Below, one piece after another: positions 12,325-19,994 of a stretch of DNA of 64,000 nucleotides (the first letter of the stretch is position 1; each line of letters opens with the position of its first letter). A program made the position numbers and the translations under genes. Origin of the DNA: Hyphomonas sp. GTDB lineage: Bacteria > Pseudomonadota > Alphaproteobacteria > Caulobacterales > Hyphomonadaceae. The notes below the pieces were generated by a model. The model was not told the DNA's origin. It worked only from the letters and a program-made list of their open reading frames with translations, and made no database searches. The stretch is from contig VMTE01000049.1 of NCBI GenBank assembly GCA_013791775.1, positions 62,001-126,000 of the forward strand. The letters are read 5' to 3'.

Positions 12325-13571
12325 AACTCACACCTTCCCCTTTCGCGCCGAGGTCGTTCCCGGCGCTCCCCGACGTGAAGGGTCTGCGCGCGGCCGCCGG
12401 ATCGCGCGGCTTCTATGCCCGGCGGGGGATCGAGCGCGATGACGTTTTCCTGTTCGTGTTCGACGAAGGCACCACCTGCGCCGGGGTCTACACCGTGTCC
12501 AACACCGCCTCGGCCGACGTGCGCTGGTGCCGCGAGGCGCTCAGCGCCGGCGGCGGCAAGGCCCGTGCGCTGGTCGCGCATTCCGGCAATTCGAACGCAT
12601 TCACGGGCCCCAAAGGCGTCGAAAAGAACGAAGCCACGCTGAAAGCGCTGACGCAGACCCTGGGCGTGCCCAAGTCTGCCTGCTTCCTCGCGGCGACCGG
12701 CGTGATCGGCGAGCCGCTGGCGGATCCGAACTTTGTCGGCGCCTTTTTGCCCGGCCTTGCCGGCCGGCTGGGGCCGCCCGACTGGGAGGCCTGCGCCCGC
12801 GCGTTCATGACCACCGACACGTTTCCCAAGGCATCCGGCCGCACGGTTGATCTTGCGGGCGTGCCGACCGCCTTTGCCGGCATCGCCAAGGGCTCCGGCA
12901 TGATCATGCCCAACATGGCGACCATGCTGTCCTATGTCTTCACCGACGCCGCCATCGCGCCCGCCTTGCTGCAGGACCTGCTCGCAGACATCACCCGGGT
13001 GACCTTCAACGCGATCACGGTGGACGGCGACACGTCCACGTCCGACACGCTGATGGTTTTCGCCACCGGCGCATCAGGCGCCCCTCCCATCGAAACGCGC
13101 GGCGATGCCCGCTTCGCCGGATTTGCGGCGGCGCTGCACGCCACCTGCCTCGACCTTGCCTTGCAGGTCGTGAAGGACGGGGAAGGGGCGAGCAAGTTCG
13201 TTACCGTGCGCGTCGAGGGCGCCGTCTCGGAACTTTCGGCGAAGACCGTCGCGTGCCACATCGCGAACTCGCCGCTCATCAAGACCGCGATGGCGGCCGG
13301 CGATGCCAATTGGGGCCGCGTGGTCATGGCCGTCGGCAAGTCGCTCGAGCCGATTGTCATGGATGAACTCGCGATCTGGTTCGACGATGTCCAGGTTGCC
13401 AAGGGCGGCGCCCGCGCTCCGGACTATGACGAAGCCGCCGCCAGCGCGGTTTTCGCGCGGCCGGAATTTACCATCCGCGTCCATCTCGGCGTCGATGCCC
13501 ATGCTGCCACGGTCTGGACCTGCGATCTGACGCACGGCTATGTCGATATCAACGGCGCCTACCGGACATGA
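12321..13571 (+). CDS. argJ: Bifunctional glutamate N-acetyltransferase / amino-acid acetyltransferase
   Basis: Recycles the acetyl group of N-acetylornithine to glutamate in arginine biosynthesis. The 416-residue proenzyme self-cleaves; the site is the Ala-Thr bond in MPNMATML (about residue 198), which frees the nucleophilic Thr of the beta chain. Upstream, SGNSNAFTG and FLAATGVIGEPL are family motifs, and the C-terminus DINGAYRT is normal. Translation begins at a TTG sharing TTGA with the stop of the isomerase gene, and its own stop overlaps mutT (ATGA), so three genes are translationally coupled. Confidence 0.96.
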   Translation: MKLTPSPFAPRSFPALPDVKGLRAAAGSRGFYARRGIERDDVFLFVFDEGTTCAGVYTVSNTASADVRWCREALSAGGGKARALVAHSGNSNAFTGPKGVEKNEATLKALTQTLGVPKSACFLAATGVIGEPLADPNFVGAFLPGLAGRLGPPDWEACARAFMTTDTFPKASGRTVDLAGVPTAFAGIAKGSGMIMPNMATMLSYVFTDAAIAPALLQDLLADITRVTFNAITVDGDTSTSDTLMVFATGASGAPPIETRGDARFAGFAAALHATCLDLALQVVKDGEGASKFVTVRVEGAVSELSAKTVACHIANSPLIKTAMAAGDANWGRVVMAVGKSLEPIVMDELAIWFDDVQVAKGGARAPDYDEAAASAVFARPEFTIRVHLGVDAHAATVWTCDLTHGYVDINGAYRT

Positions 13572-13972
13572 CCCGGCCGGTGCTGCTGGTCGTGGCAGCG
13601 GCCCTGTTCGACCCCGAAGGTCGCATCCTGTTGGCGCAGCGCCCGGAAGGCAAAGCGCTCGCCGGCCTGTGGGAGTTTCCGGGCGGAAAGCTCGAGCCGG
13701 GTGAAACGCCAGAGGCCGCGCTCGTGCGGGAACTGCACGAGGAGCTGTCGTTGACGGTTAACGAAACCTCTCTCGAACCGTTGACGTTTGCGAGCTTCAC
13801 CTACCCGGCATTTCACCTTTTGATGCCATTGTATGGTTGTCGAAGTTGGTCGGGACCTGTCCGCCCGCGCGAGGGCCAGGCCATCGCATGGGTCGAGAAG
13901 TCCAGACTGCGAGACTACCCCGCGCCACCGGCAGACTTGCCTCTGTTCGACTGGCTGGCCCTAAGGATTTGA
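13568..13972 (+). CDS. mutT: MutT-type Nudix hydrolase
   Basis: A 134-residue Nudix hydrolase, probably 8-oxo-dGTP diphosphatase, removing oxidised nucleotides. The Nudix box reads GGKLEPGETPEAALVREL followed by HEEL, matching GX5EX7REUXEE. QRPEGKALAGLWEFPGG just before it is characteristic of MutT rather than other Nudix enzymes. It overlaps argJ by ATGA, an arrangement common in alphaproteobacteria. Confidence 0.93.
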   Translation: MTRPVLLVVAAALFDPEGRILLAQRPEGKALAGLWEFPGGKLEPGETPEAALVRELHEELSLTVNETSLEPLTFASFTYPAFHLLMPLYGCRSWSGPVRPREGQAIAWVEKSRLRDYPAPPADLPLFDWLALRI

Positions 13973-13976
13973 AGCA

Positions 13977-14159
13977 TTGAATACCCGCGCGCCTCTCCGG
14001 ACTTTCAAGGACCTGCTTGCAGATGAGCAAGGCGCGTCCGCGATCGAGTACGGCATGATTGCCGGTCTCATCGTCATCGGTCTGCTTGTGGGGATCACCG
14101 CGTTTGCCGACGCGAACGACCGGAACTACGAGATTCTCGAAAACGAACTCACCACTTGA
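13977..14159 (+). CDS. Flp family type IVb pilin
   Basis: A 60-residue prepilin. A short basic leader ends at DEQG, and the mature part starts ASAIEYG, the Flp hallmark G/xxxxEY, followed by one hydrophobic helix. The likely cut by a CpaA/TadV prepilin peptidase is after this Gly. The start is a TTG four bases after the mutT stop; AAGGA inside the end of mutT may serve as the ribosome site. No assembly genes (cpa/tad) are in the window, so the pilin is an orphan here. Confidence 0.85.
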   Translation: MNTRAPLRTFKDLLADEQGASAIEYGMIAGLIVIGLLVGITAFADANDRNYEILENELTT

Positions 14160-14183
14160 TCTGGCGGACGGCGGCGTGGTCTG

Positions 14184-15095
14184 TCACCCGCCCTCCTTCT
14201 GCACCTTGCGCACGGCGTCAGCCAGGCTGACCCGGGCACTTCCCGGCCTCAGCGGCTGAGGCTGACCCGGCGCCGGCGCCCAACCCAGCACATGAACGAT
14301 CTCGAACGTCGCCGCTACCTTGCCGTCGGCGTCGCTGTAGCGTTTGCGGTAGAGGTCCAGCGCGCGGTGCAGCACTCGCCGGGGCAACGGCCGGGCTGTA
14401 CCGCGCGCGAACGCTGCCCGCTCGCCCATGCCTTTCAGGTCATGCAGGAGCCGCGCCGGATCCCCGTAGCGCACGGTGACCGTGTCCCGGTCTGCGACCG
14501 GCAAGGCGAAGCCCGCGCGCTGCAGCAACCCCGCCATATCGCGCAGCCCCGGCAAGGGAGACAGGCGCGGCGCGAGTCCGCCCATCAGCTCGCTTTCGGC
14601 TTCGGTCAGCACACTGCGTAATTCGCCCAGCGTGCCAGCGCCGAACAGGGCGCCGAGAAACAGGCCGTCCGGCTTGAGGATCCGCCGGATCTGGGCAAGT
14701 GCGCCCGGAAGGTCGTTGACCCAGTGCAGGCAGAGCGGCGCGGCGACCAGGTCAAAGCTGGCCGGCAGAAAGGGCAGGGCCTCGTCGTCGGCCGCGGCAG
14801 TCTCAAGCCCGCGGGCCGTCGCGGCGTCCCTGAAGCGCGGCGCCGTGTCGGCCGCCACCATCGCGCCCGCCTTGCCGCTGGCTATCAGCCGCGCCGACAA
14901 TTCCCCGCCGGCGGCTGAAAGTTCGAGTCCGCGTTCAAACTTTCGCGATGTATCGTCGAGCCGGCTCTCCAGGTCCTCCAACACACGCTGGCGCAGGAAG
15001 TCATAGTCTGCGAAACTTTTCGCGATATGGTTGCGCCGGGCGGCAAGGCGTGCCCGGTCGAAGATCTGCGGCGGGGCAGGAGGGGTTGGCGGCAT
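14184..15095 (-). CDS. SAM-dependent methyltransferase, NDUFAF5/BioC-like
   Basis: A class I methyltransferase-like protein of about 303 residues. IFDRARLAARRNHIAK and FLRQRVLEDLESRLDD at the N-terminus are typical of the alphaproteobacterial relatives of mitochondrial NDUFAF5, a complex I assembly factor. LPFLPASFDLV and CLHWVNDLPGAL fit the core fold. The usual glycine-rich SAM loop is not obvious in the stretch after FERGLELSAAGG. The ATG at 15095 overlaps the ATG of comF on the other strand within one CATG, and no clear ribosome site precedes it, so an upstream start is possible. Confidence 0.8.
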   Translation of the reverse strand: MPPTPPAPPQIFDRARLAARRNHIAKSFADYDFLRQRVLEDLESRLDDTSRKFERGLELSAAGGELSARLIASGKAGAMVAADTAPRFRDAATARGLETAAADDEALPFLPASFDLVAAPLCLHWVNDLPGALAQIRRILKPDGLFLGALFGAGTLGELRSVLTEAESELMGGLAPRLSPLPGLRDMAGLLQRAGFALPVADRDTVTVRYGDPARLLHDLKGMGERAAFARGTARPLPRRVLHRALDLYRKRYSDADGKVAATFEIVHVLGWAPAPGQPQPLRPGSARVSLADAVRKVQKEGG

Positions 15096-15864
15096 GGCAA
15101 GGGATATGCCGAAGGGACAGGCCCGGGCCAAGGCGTTTCTCCGCGCGGCGTCCGATTTCTTCTGGCCGCCGCGCTCGCTGATCAGCGGCGCACGGGGGGT
15201 GGGCAGCGGCCCGCTCTCGCCGGAGGACTTCACGCGATTGCGCTTCATTTCCGATCCGCTGTGCGACCGGTGCGGGGTGCCGCTCGACTACCGGACCGGC
15301 GACGAAACCTGGTGCGTGGCCTGTCTCGCCCGGCCCCCGCGCTGGGACCGGGCCCGCGCCGCACTGGTCTATGACGACACCTCGCGCCGTCCCGCGCTGG
15401 ACCTGAAACGTGCCGGCCGGCGCGACGGCCTGCCCACCCTTGTCGGCTGGATGCGCCAGGCCGGCGGCGTTCTGATCGACGAGGCCGACGTGCTGGTGCC
15501 GGTGCCGCTGCATTATACCCGCCTCGTGGTTCGCGGCTTCAACCAGTCGGGATGACTGGCGCAGGGGATTGCGGCGGCGTCGGGCCGGACCGTGCTGGTG
15601 GACGGCCTGATGCGAACCCGGCGCACGCCCAGCCAGGCGGGCCTCGCCGGCCGGGCCCGGCGGCGGAATGTGTCGGGCGCCTTCAAGGTGCGGCCCGGCC
15701 GCGCGGGCGCGATTGCCGGAAAACGCGTGCTGCTCGTGGACGATGTGCTGACGACCGGCGCCACCCTGTCGGCGTGCACACGTGCCCTGAAACGTGCCGG
15801 GGCGCGGCAGGTTGACGTTCTTGTGCTCGCCCGCGTTGTCCGGGAGACGGACGTAACCATATAG
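15094..15864 (+). pseudogene. comF: ComF family phosphoribosyltransferase-like protein, interrupted by TGA
   Basis: ComF-type amidophosphoribosyltransferase homologue. The first part has the zinc-binding Cys pairs (CDRCGVP and CVAC), VPVPLHYTR and RGFNQS. The second, in the same frame, has LAQGIAAASGR, RTPSQAGL, and the PRPP loop VLLVDDVLTTGAT. Between them the codon at 15553-15555 is TGA, exactly inside the conserved RGFNQSxxLA segment. No frame change is needed, so this is a single nonsense codon in an otherwise intact 256-codon gene. Either it is a recent pseudogene, a sequencing error, or the TGA is read through. AGGAGGGG lies 9 bases before ATG 15094. Confidence 0.85.
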
Positions 15865-15913
15865 TCAGCTCGTCAGGGCAACATACCGTTGCCAGCTGAG
15901 AGAGGATTGCCGG

Positions 15914-16174
15914 ATGGCCAAAGTCACGATCTACACGCGTCAGTTTTGTCCCTATTGTTCGCGCGCGCTGGCGCTTTTGAAGGACAAGAAGGTCGACTTC
16001 ACCGAAATTGATGCCGGCATGAGCGCCGCGCTCAAGGACGAGATGATCCGGCGTTCAGGCGGTGGGCGCACCTTTCCGCAGATCTTTGTCGGCGACCGGC
16101 ATATCGGCGGCTGTGACGACATGGTGGCCCTCGACCATGCAGGCAAGCTCGATCCGATTCTGACCGGGACCTGA
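15914..16174 (+). CDS. grxC: Glutaredoxin 3
   Basis: An 86-residue dithiol glutaredoxin that reduces protein and glutathione mixed disulfides with GSH. The active site CPYC is at residues 12-15. RTFPQIF gives the cis-proline, and HIGGCDD is the GSH-binding GGxxD. Comf-grxC-DUF1178 order is frequent in alphaproteobacteria, and the three genes here are closely spaced on one strand. Confidence 0.95.
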   Translation: MAKVTIYTRQFCPYCSRALALLKDKKVDFTEIDAGMSAALKDEMIRRSGGGRTFPQIFVGDRHIGGCDDMVALDHAGKLDPILTGT

Positions 16175-16190
16175 GGGGGGAGACAGGCGC

Positions 16191-16637
16191 ATGATCCGCT
16201 ACGCTCTGTCCTGCGGCGATTGTGAGCATGCGTTCGAGGCTTGGTTTGCCTCGTCCGATGCCTATGACACGCAGGCAAAGCGCCGGCTGCTGACCTGCCC
16301 GGACTGCGAGAGCCGCAACATCGACAAGCAGATCATGGCCCCGGCCGTGAAGACCACGAAGGGCAAGGCCGCTTCGGCCGATCCCGAGACGTTGCTGGCC
16401 GCGTTTGCGGCCAAGACACGCGAACACGTTGCCGAAAACTTCGACTATGTCGGCGGCGACTTCGCCGAAGAAGCCCGCGCGATGTATTACGGCGAGCAGG
16501 ATGACCGGCCGATCTGGGGCGAAACGACCGCCGAGGAGCGCGAATCACTGGCGGAAGAGGGCGTACCGGCCCTGCCGCTGCCCGCGCCGTTTGCGCCCAA
16601 GCCGCCGAAACGCAAACCGCGCCAACCCGTCAATTGA
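16191..16637 (+). CDS. DUF1178 family protein
   Basis: A 148-residue protein starting MIRYALSCGDCEHAFEAWF with a second Cys pair LTCPDCES; the two CxxC pairs probably bind zinc. The rest is acidic and then Pro/Lys-rich, ending PKPPKRKPRQPVN. Family function is unknown. It begins 16 bp after grxC, with GAGGGGGGAGA upstream, and likely shares its transcript. Confidence 0.88.
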   Translation: MIRYALSCGDCEHAFEAWFASSDAYDTQAKRRLLTCPDCESRNIDKQIMAPAVKTTKGKAASADPETLLAAFAAKTREHVAENFDYVGGDFAEEARAMYYGEQDDRPIWGETTAEERESLAEEGVPALPLPAPFAPKPPKRKPRQPVN

Positions 16638-16736
16638 AGCCGCCCCGCAAAAAGGGCGCTTTGCCGCGCTTGATGGCGCGTCCGGTGCCCGCTAGAAGGC
16701 AGCGTACGTGACTGCATCCGACCTGAGAGGGCAAAC

Positions 16737-17039
16737 ATGGCCACCCACGAATTTCACCATGGCGAGATGGACATCCAGGACCAGAAAGCAACCTGGGACG
16801 GCTTCCTGACCGGCAGCGTCTGGGGCGGCCTGATTATCGTTCTGATGATTGGTCACGCAGTCCTGTCGATTGCCATCGGTCTCGACTGGACGATTTCCCT
16901 GGGCATCATGGCTATCGTCGGCTTCGCCGCCGGCCTGTTGCTGAACCTCGGTGGACGCTGGATGGCGACGGTCGTGGTTCTGATCGGCCTCGCGCTGGTC
17001 GTTCAGGCCTTCATCTGGCTGTTTGGCGCCGTTCTCTAG
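16737..17039 (+). CDS. aa3-type cytochrome c oxidase subunit IV-like membrane protein
   Basis: A 100-residue membrane protein. The N-terminal HGEMDIQDQKATWDGF matches the short bacterial aa3 oxidase subunit IV domain, which normally is one helix and about 50 residues. Here three hydrophobic segments follow (about residues 28-50, 53-71 and 75-100), so the protein is twice the usual length. Oxidase association is inferred from the N-terminal motif alone. Confidence 0.75.
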   Translation: MATHEFHHGEMDIQDQKATWDGFLTGSVWGGLIIVLMIGHAVLSIAIGLDWTISLGIMAIVGFAAGLLLNLGGRWMATVVVLIGLALVVQAFIWLFGAVL

Positions 17040-17163
17040 GGCGCTTTTGTTCCAGAAACTGCGGGGCAGGCTTAACCCGCCCCTAAGCCCTTCAGCGGCA
17101 TACCCCTTGAACTTTGGCGGGCAACGTTAAAGTCTCGGTATCAGCTGTTGAAGGAAGCCGCCC

Positions 17164-18135
17164 ATGGGTGTTGCACCGCTCGTCATGTCCGGCGCCACCA
17201 AGCGCTTCGGCGCCTTCACAGCCGTCAGCAACCTCTCCTTCGACGTCCCCGCCGGGCAGATCGTCGGCTTTCTCGGGCCTAACGGCGCCGGTAAGTCCAC
17301 CAGCCTGCGGATGGCACTCGGCGTGATGGCGCCGGACGAGGGCGAGGTGGCGCTGTTCGGCGTCAAGCCGGATATCCGCAACCTTCGCCGCGTCGGCTTC
17401 CTTCCCGAGGAGCGCGGCCTCTACAAGAAGATGACCGCGCGCGACACGATCACCTATTTCGCGCGCCTCAAGGGCATGACTGCGGCCGACGCGAAAGCGC
17501 GGGCCAACGAACTGCTGGACGCAACCGGTCTCGGGAAGTTCAAGGCAACGCGCATCTCCAAGCTCTCCAAGGGCATGGCGCAGAAGGTGCAGATCCTGTC
17601 GACGCTGGCGCACCGGCCGGATTTCCTCATTCTCGACGAGCCATTCTCGGGCCTCGATCCGATGAACCAGCAGACGCTGGAAGACCTGATCCGCGCCGAG
17701 CACCAGCGCGGCGCCACGATCCTGTTCTCCACCCATGTGATGGAACACGCCGAGCGCCTGTGCGACCGGATCGTGATGATGGCGCGCGGGCGCAAGGTGT
17801 TCGACGGCACGCTGGAAGCAGCCTACGAGACGCTGGGGCAGGGCGCCCGGATTGCGGTGGAGCATGGCTTTGACCTCGCCGGCGCGCTCGCCCCGAAAGG
17901 CTTCGAAGCGCACCGGGCGGCAGACAAGGGGCCGGGCGATTCCTGGCGCGTGGACATGCCGAAGGGACGCGGCGCGCAGGACGTGCTGCGGGCCGCGCTC
18001 GAAGCCGGCGCGCCGATCCTCGGCTTCCAGCCGGAGGAGGCCCGCCTGCGCGACGTGTTCGTCGCCCTCGTCGGCGAGGCGGAGGCCGCAGCGCTCGATG
18101 TGCCAGGTGCGGCAACGGAAGCGGAGGCGGCCTGA
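17164..18135 (+). CDS. ABC-2 type transporter, ATP-binding protein
   Basis: A 323-residue ATPase with Walker A GPNGAGKST, the signature LSKGMAQKVQ, Walker B FLILDEP and the H-loop FSTHVMEH. About 90 extra C-terminal residues follow, as in the NatA/YhaQ sodium-efflux-like group (DUF4162-type tail). Its TGA and the ATG of the permease share one base. The signature is LSKGM rather than LSGGQ, which is usual in this subgroup. The substrate is unknown. Confidence 0.93.
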   Translation: MGVAPLVMSGATKRFGAFTAVSNLSFDVPAGQIVGFLGPNGAGKSTSLRMALGVMAPDEGEVALFGVKPDIRNLRRVGFLPEERGLYKKMTARDTITYFARLKGMTAADAKARANELLDATGLGKFKATRISKLSKGMAQKVQILSTLAHRPDFLILDEPFSGLDPMNQQTLEDLIRAEHQRGATILFSTHVMEHAERLCDRIVMMARGRKVFDGTLEAAYETLGQGARIAVEHGFDLAGALAPKGFEAHRAADKGPGDSWRVDMPKGRGAQDVLRAALEAGAPILGFQPEEARLRDVFVALVGEAEAAALDVPGAATEAEAA

Positions 18136-19526
18136 TGCGCAACATCTACCTGATCTTCCGGCGCGACTTCCTCGGCTATGTCAAAGCCTGGGGTTTCTGG
18201 CTCAGCCTCGCGGCCGTGCCGCTGTTCCTGGTGATCGGCGCGGGCTTCGGTTATTTCGCCGCCTCGTCCTCGCCGGTGCGCTATTATGCAGTGGTTGAAC
18301 CGTCCGGTGTGATTGCCGGCGCCATCGAGGCTGAGTTCGCGCGCAGCGAAGCCCGGGCCGCCGCAGAGACTGCGGCCCTGGCCGCCGACATGCAGGTGGA
18401 GGTGTCCAGCGACCAGGTCGCCGCTGCCACGCCGCGAAAGTTCATTCAGGTCGCTGCGCCCGCAACCACCATCGAAGACCTTCGCCCCTATCTGCTGGGC
18501 GAGAAGACGGTTGCGGGGCCGGATGGCGACAAGGCGCTGTTCGCCGCTTTCCTGCTCACCGAAGGTGGCGGCGCCCTCCAGTATTGGAGCACCGACGTCA
18601 ACGTCACCACCCTTCAGTATGCGGCCGAAACCGCGATGCGAGATCTGGGCCGCCGGGACGCGCTGCTGGCTGCCGGTCTCAGCGCCGATTTCCTCAAACA
18701 TGTCGACGGTGCCGCCTTGCCGGTGACAGCCTTCCGCCTGCGCAGCGAGGCTGAGCCTGCAGACGGCGGCTCCGAAGTGACGATGGCCGACAAGGCGCCC
18801 GCCATCGTGGCCGGCGCGCTCGCCTATTTCCTCTGGCTGATGGTGTTCTCGATCATTCAGTACCTGTTGATGGGCACCATCGAGGAACGCTCCAACAAGA
18901 TCTTCGACACGCTGCTGACCTCGGTGAAGCTGCCGGAACTGCTCGCCGGAAAACTGCTGGCCGTGTTCGCCGTGACCTCCACCATGATGCTGTCCTGGGG
19001 CCTGTTCGCCGGGGCGGGCTCAGCCATCGCCGCGAGCCAGTCCCCGGCGATGATGGAGATGATCGATCCGTTCATTGCGGCGGCGACCAATCCCGGCCTG
19101 ATCATCCCCGCGCTGGTCAGCTTCATGCTCGGCTATGTGCTCTACGGCGCGATCTTCATGGCGCTCGGCTCGCTGTGTGACACGATCCAGGAAGCGCAGA
19201 CCCTGCTCAGCCCCATGATGATCCTCCTGATGCTGCCGATGTTCGCGATCTTCATCGCGTTCAACGATCCGGGCTCCCCTGTGATCGACTATGCGAGCTG
19301 GGTGCCGCTGTTCACGCCCTTCCTGCTGATCCTGCGCATCCCGCAGGACCCGCCGCTGTGGGAAATCCTGGCGCAGATGGGCCTGATGGCCGTCACCACG
19401 GCCCTGATCGTCTGGGGCGCCACGAAAGTCTACCGCGCCGGCGCGGTGCACGGCGCCGGCATTGGCGACCTTGTCGGCATGGTCAAATCCGCCATGGGGA
19501 TGAAACCGAAGGCGGTGAAAGAGTAA
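18135..19526 (+). CDS. ABC-2 type transporter permease, NatB-like
   Basis: A 463-residue permease. One N-terminal helix is followed by a large extracytoplasmic domain (about residues 45-215), then five or six helices with the ABC-2 pattern. TIEERSNKIFDTLLTSVKLPELLAGK is the conserved coupling loop (residues about 248-272). It overlaps the ATPase gene by one base and must be its partner. NatA/NatB pairs export sodium or small molecules; the substrate here is not shown by sequence. Confidence 0.9.
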   Translation: MRNIYLIFRRDFLGYVKAWGFWLSLAAVPLFLVIGAGFGYFAASSSPVRYYAVVEPSGVIAGAIEAEFARSEARAAAETAALAADMQVEVSSDQVAAATPRKFIQVAAPATTIEDLRPYLLGEKTVAGPDGDKALFAAFLLTEGGGALQYWSTDVNVTTLQYAAETAMRDLGRRDALLAAGLSADFLKHVDGAALPVTAFRLRSEAEPADGGSEVTMADKAPAIVAGALAYFLWLMVFSIIQYLLMGTIEERSNKIFDTLLTSVKLPELLAGKLLAVFAVTSTMMLSWGLFAGAGSAIAASQSPAMMEMIDPFIAAATNPGLIIPALVSFMLGYVLYGAIFMALGSLCDTIQEAQTLLSPMMILLMLPMFAIFIAFNDPGSPVIDYASWVPLFTPFLLILRIPQDPPLWEILAQMGLMAVTTALIVWGATKVYRAGAVHGAGIGDLVGMVKSAMGMKPKAVKE

Positions 19527-19548
19527 TTCCGGTCGGATTGCGCGCCTT

Positions 19549-19923
19549 TCAGCTCTGCGATGGCGGTATGGGGCGCGACAGTATGAAGGCGGCTACCGCC
19601 ACCAGCACCAGAATTTGCAGCACGAACACTGGCCAAGGCACAGCGAGCACCGCCGAGATGCCGAGAACAGCTGCCATAGCCAGTGTGCTCGCGGCTTTTG
19701 TACGCCGGCTGATGGCGCCATAGGCTCGCCAATCCTCGATCATCGGCCCGAATGTCCTGTGACTGATCAGCCAGCGATGCCATCGCTCCGATGATCGTGA
19801 GAAGGCGAACGCAGCTAACAGGATGAAGGGTGTCGTCGGCAGCAAGGGAACGACGACCCCCAGGATACCCAGGCCAAGGGCGCTGACCCCGAGCACAAAC
19901 CAGGCAGCGCGTTGGGGTGTCAT
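19549..19923 (-). CDS. DUF454/YbaN family membrane protein
   Basis: A small inner-membrane protein of about 124 residues with three or four helices. The family core LGVVVPLLPTTPFILLAAFAFSRSS and the HRWLISHRTFGPMI segment are clear (core given here in part: PLLPTTPFILL). The ATG at 19923 gives the normal family length; an in-frame TTG at 19977 would add 18 hydrophilic residues. It converges on the ABC permease gene, with 22 bp between the stops. Function is unknown. Confidence 0.82.
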   Translation of the reverse strand: MTPQRAAWFVLGVSALGLGILGVVVPLLPTTPFILLAAFAFSRSSERWHRWLISHRTFGPMIEDWRAYGAISRRTKAASTLAMAAVLGISAVLAVPWPVFVLQILVLVAVAAFILSRPIPPSQS

Positions 19924-19994
19924 CTTGTGTCCGCCCACATCATGCTCTGCTTTGGCGAATTTGGAGCGCCGGTTCAACCGGCATCAACGCCAGT

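Noticed and set aside
17063-17086. A hairpin and an imperfect CtrA-like site (TTAA-N7-CTAA) before the ABC genes.
   Set aside because: One mismatch in each element and no T-run; too weak to list as a feature.
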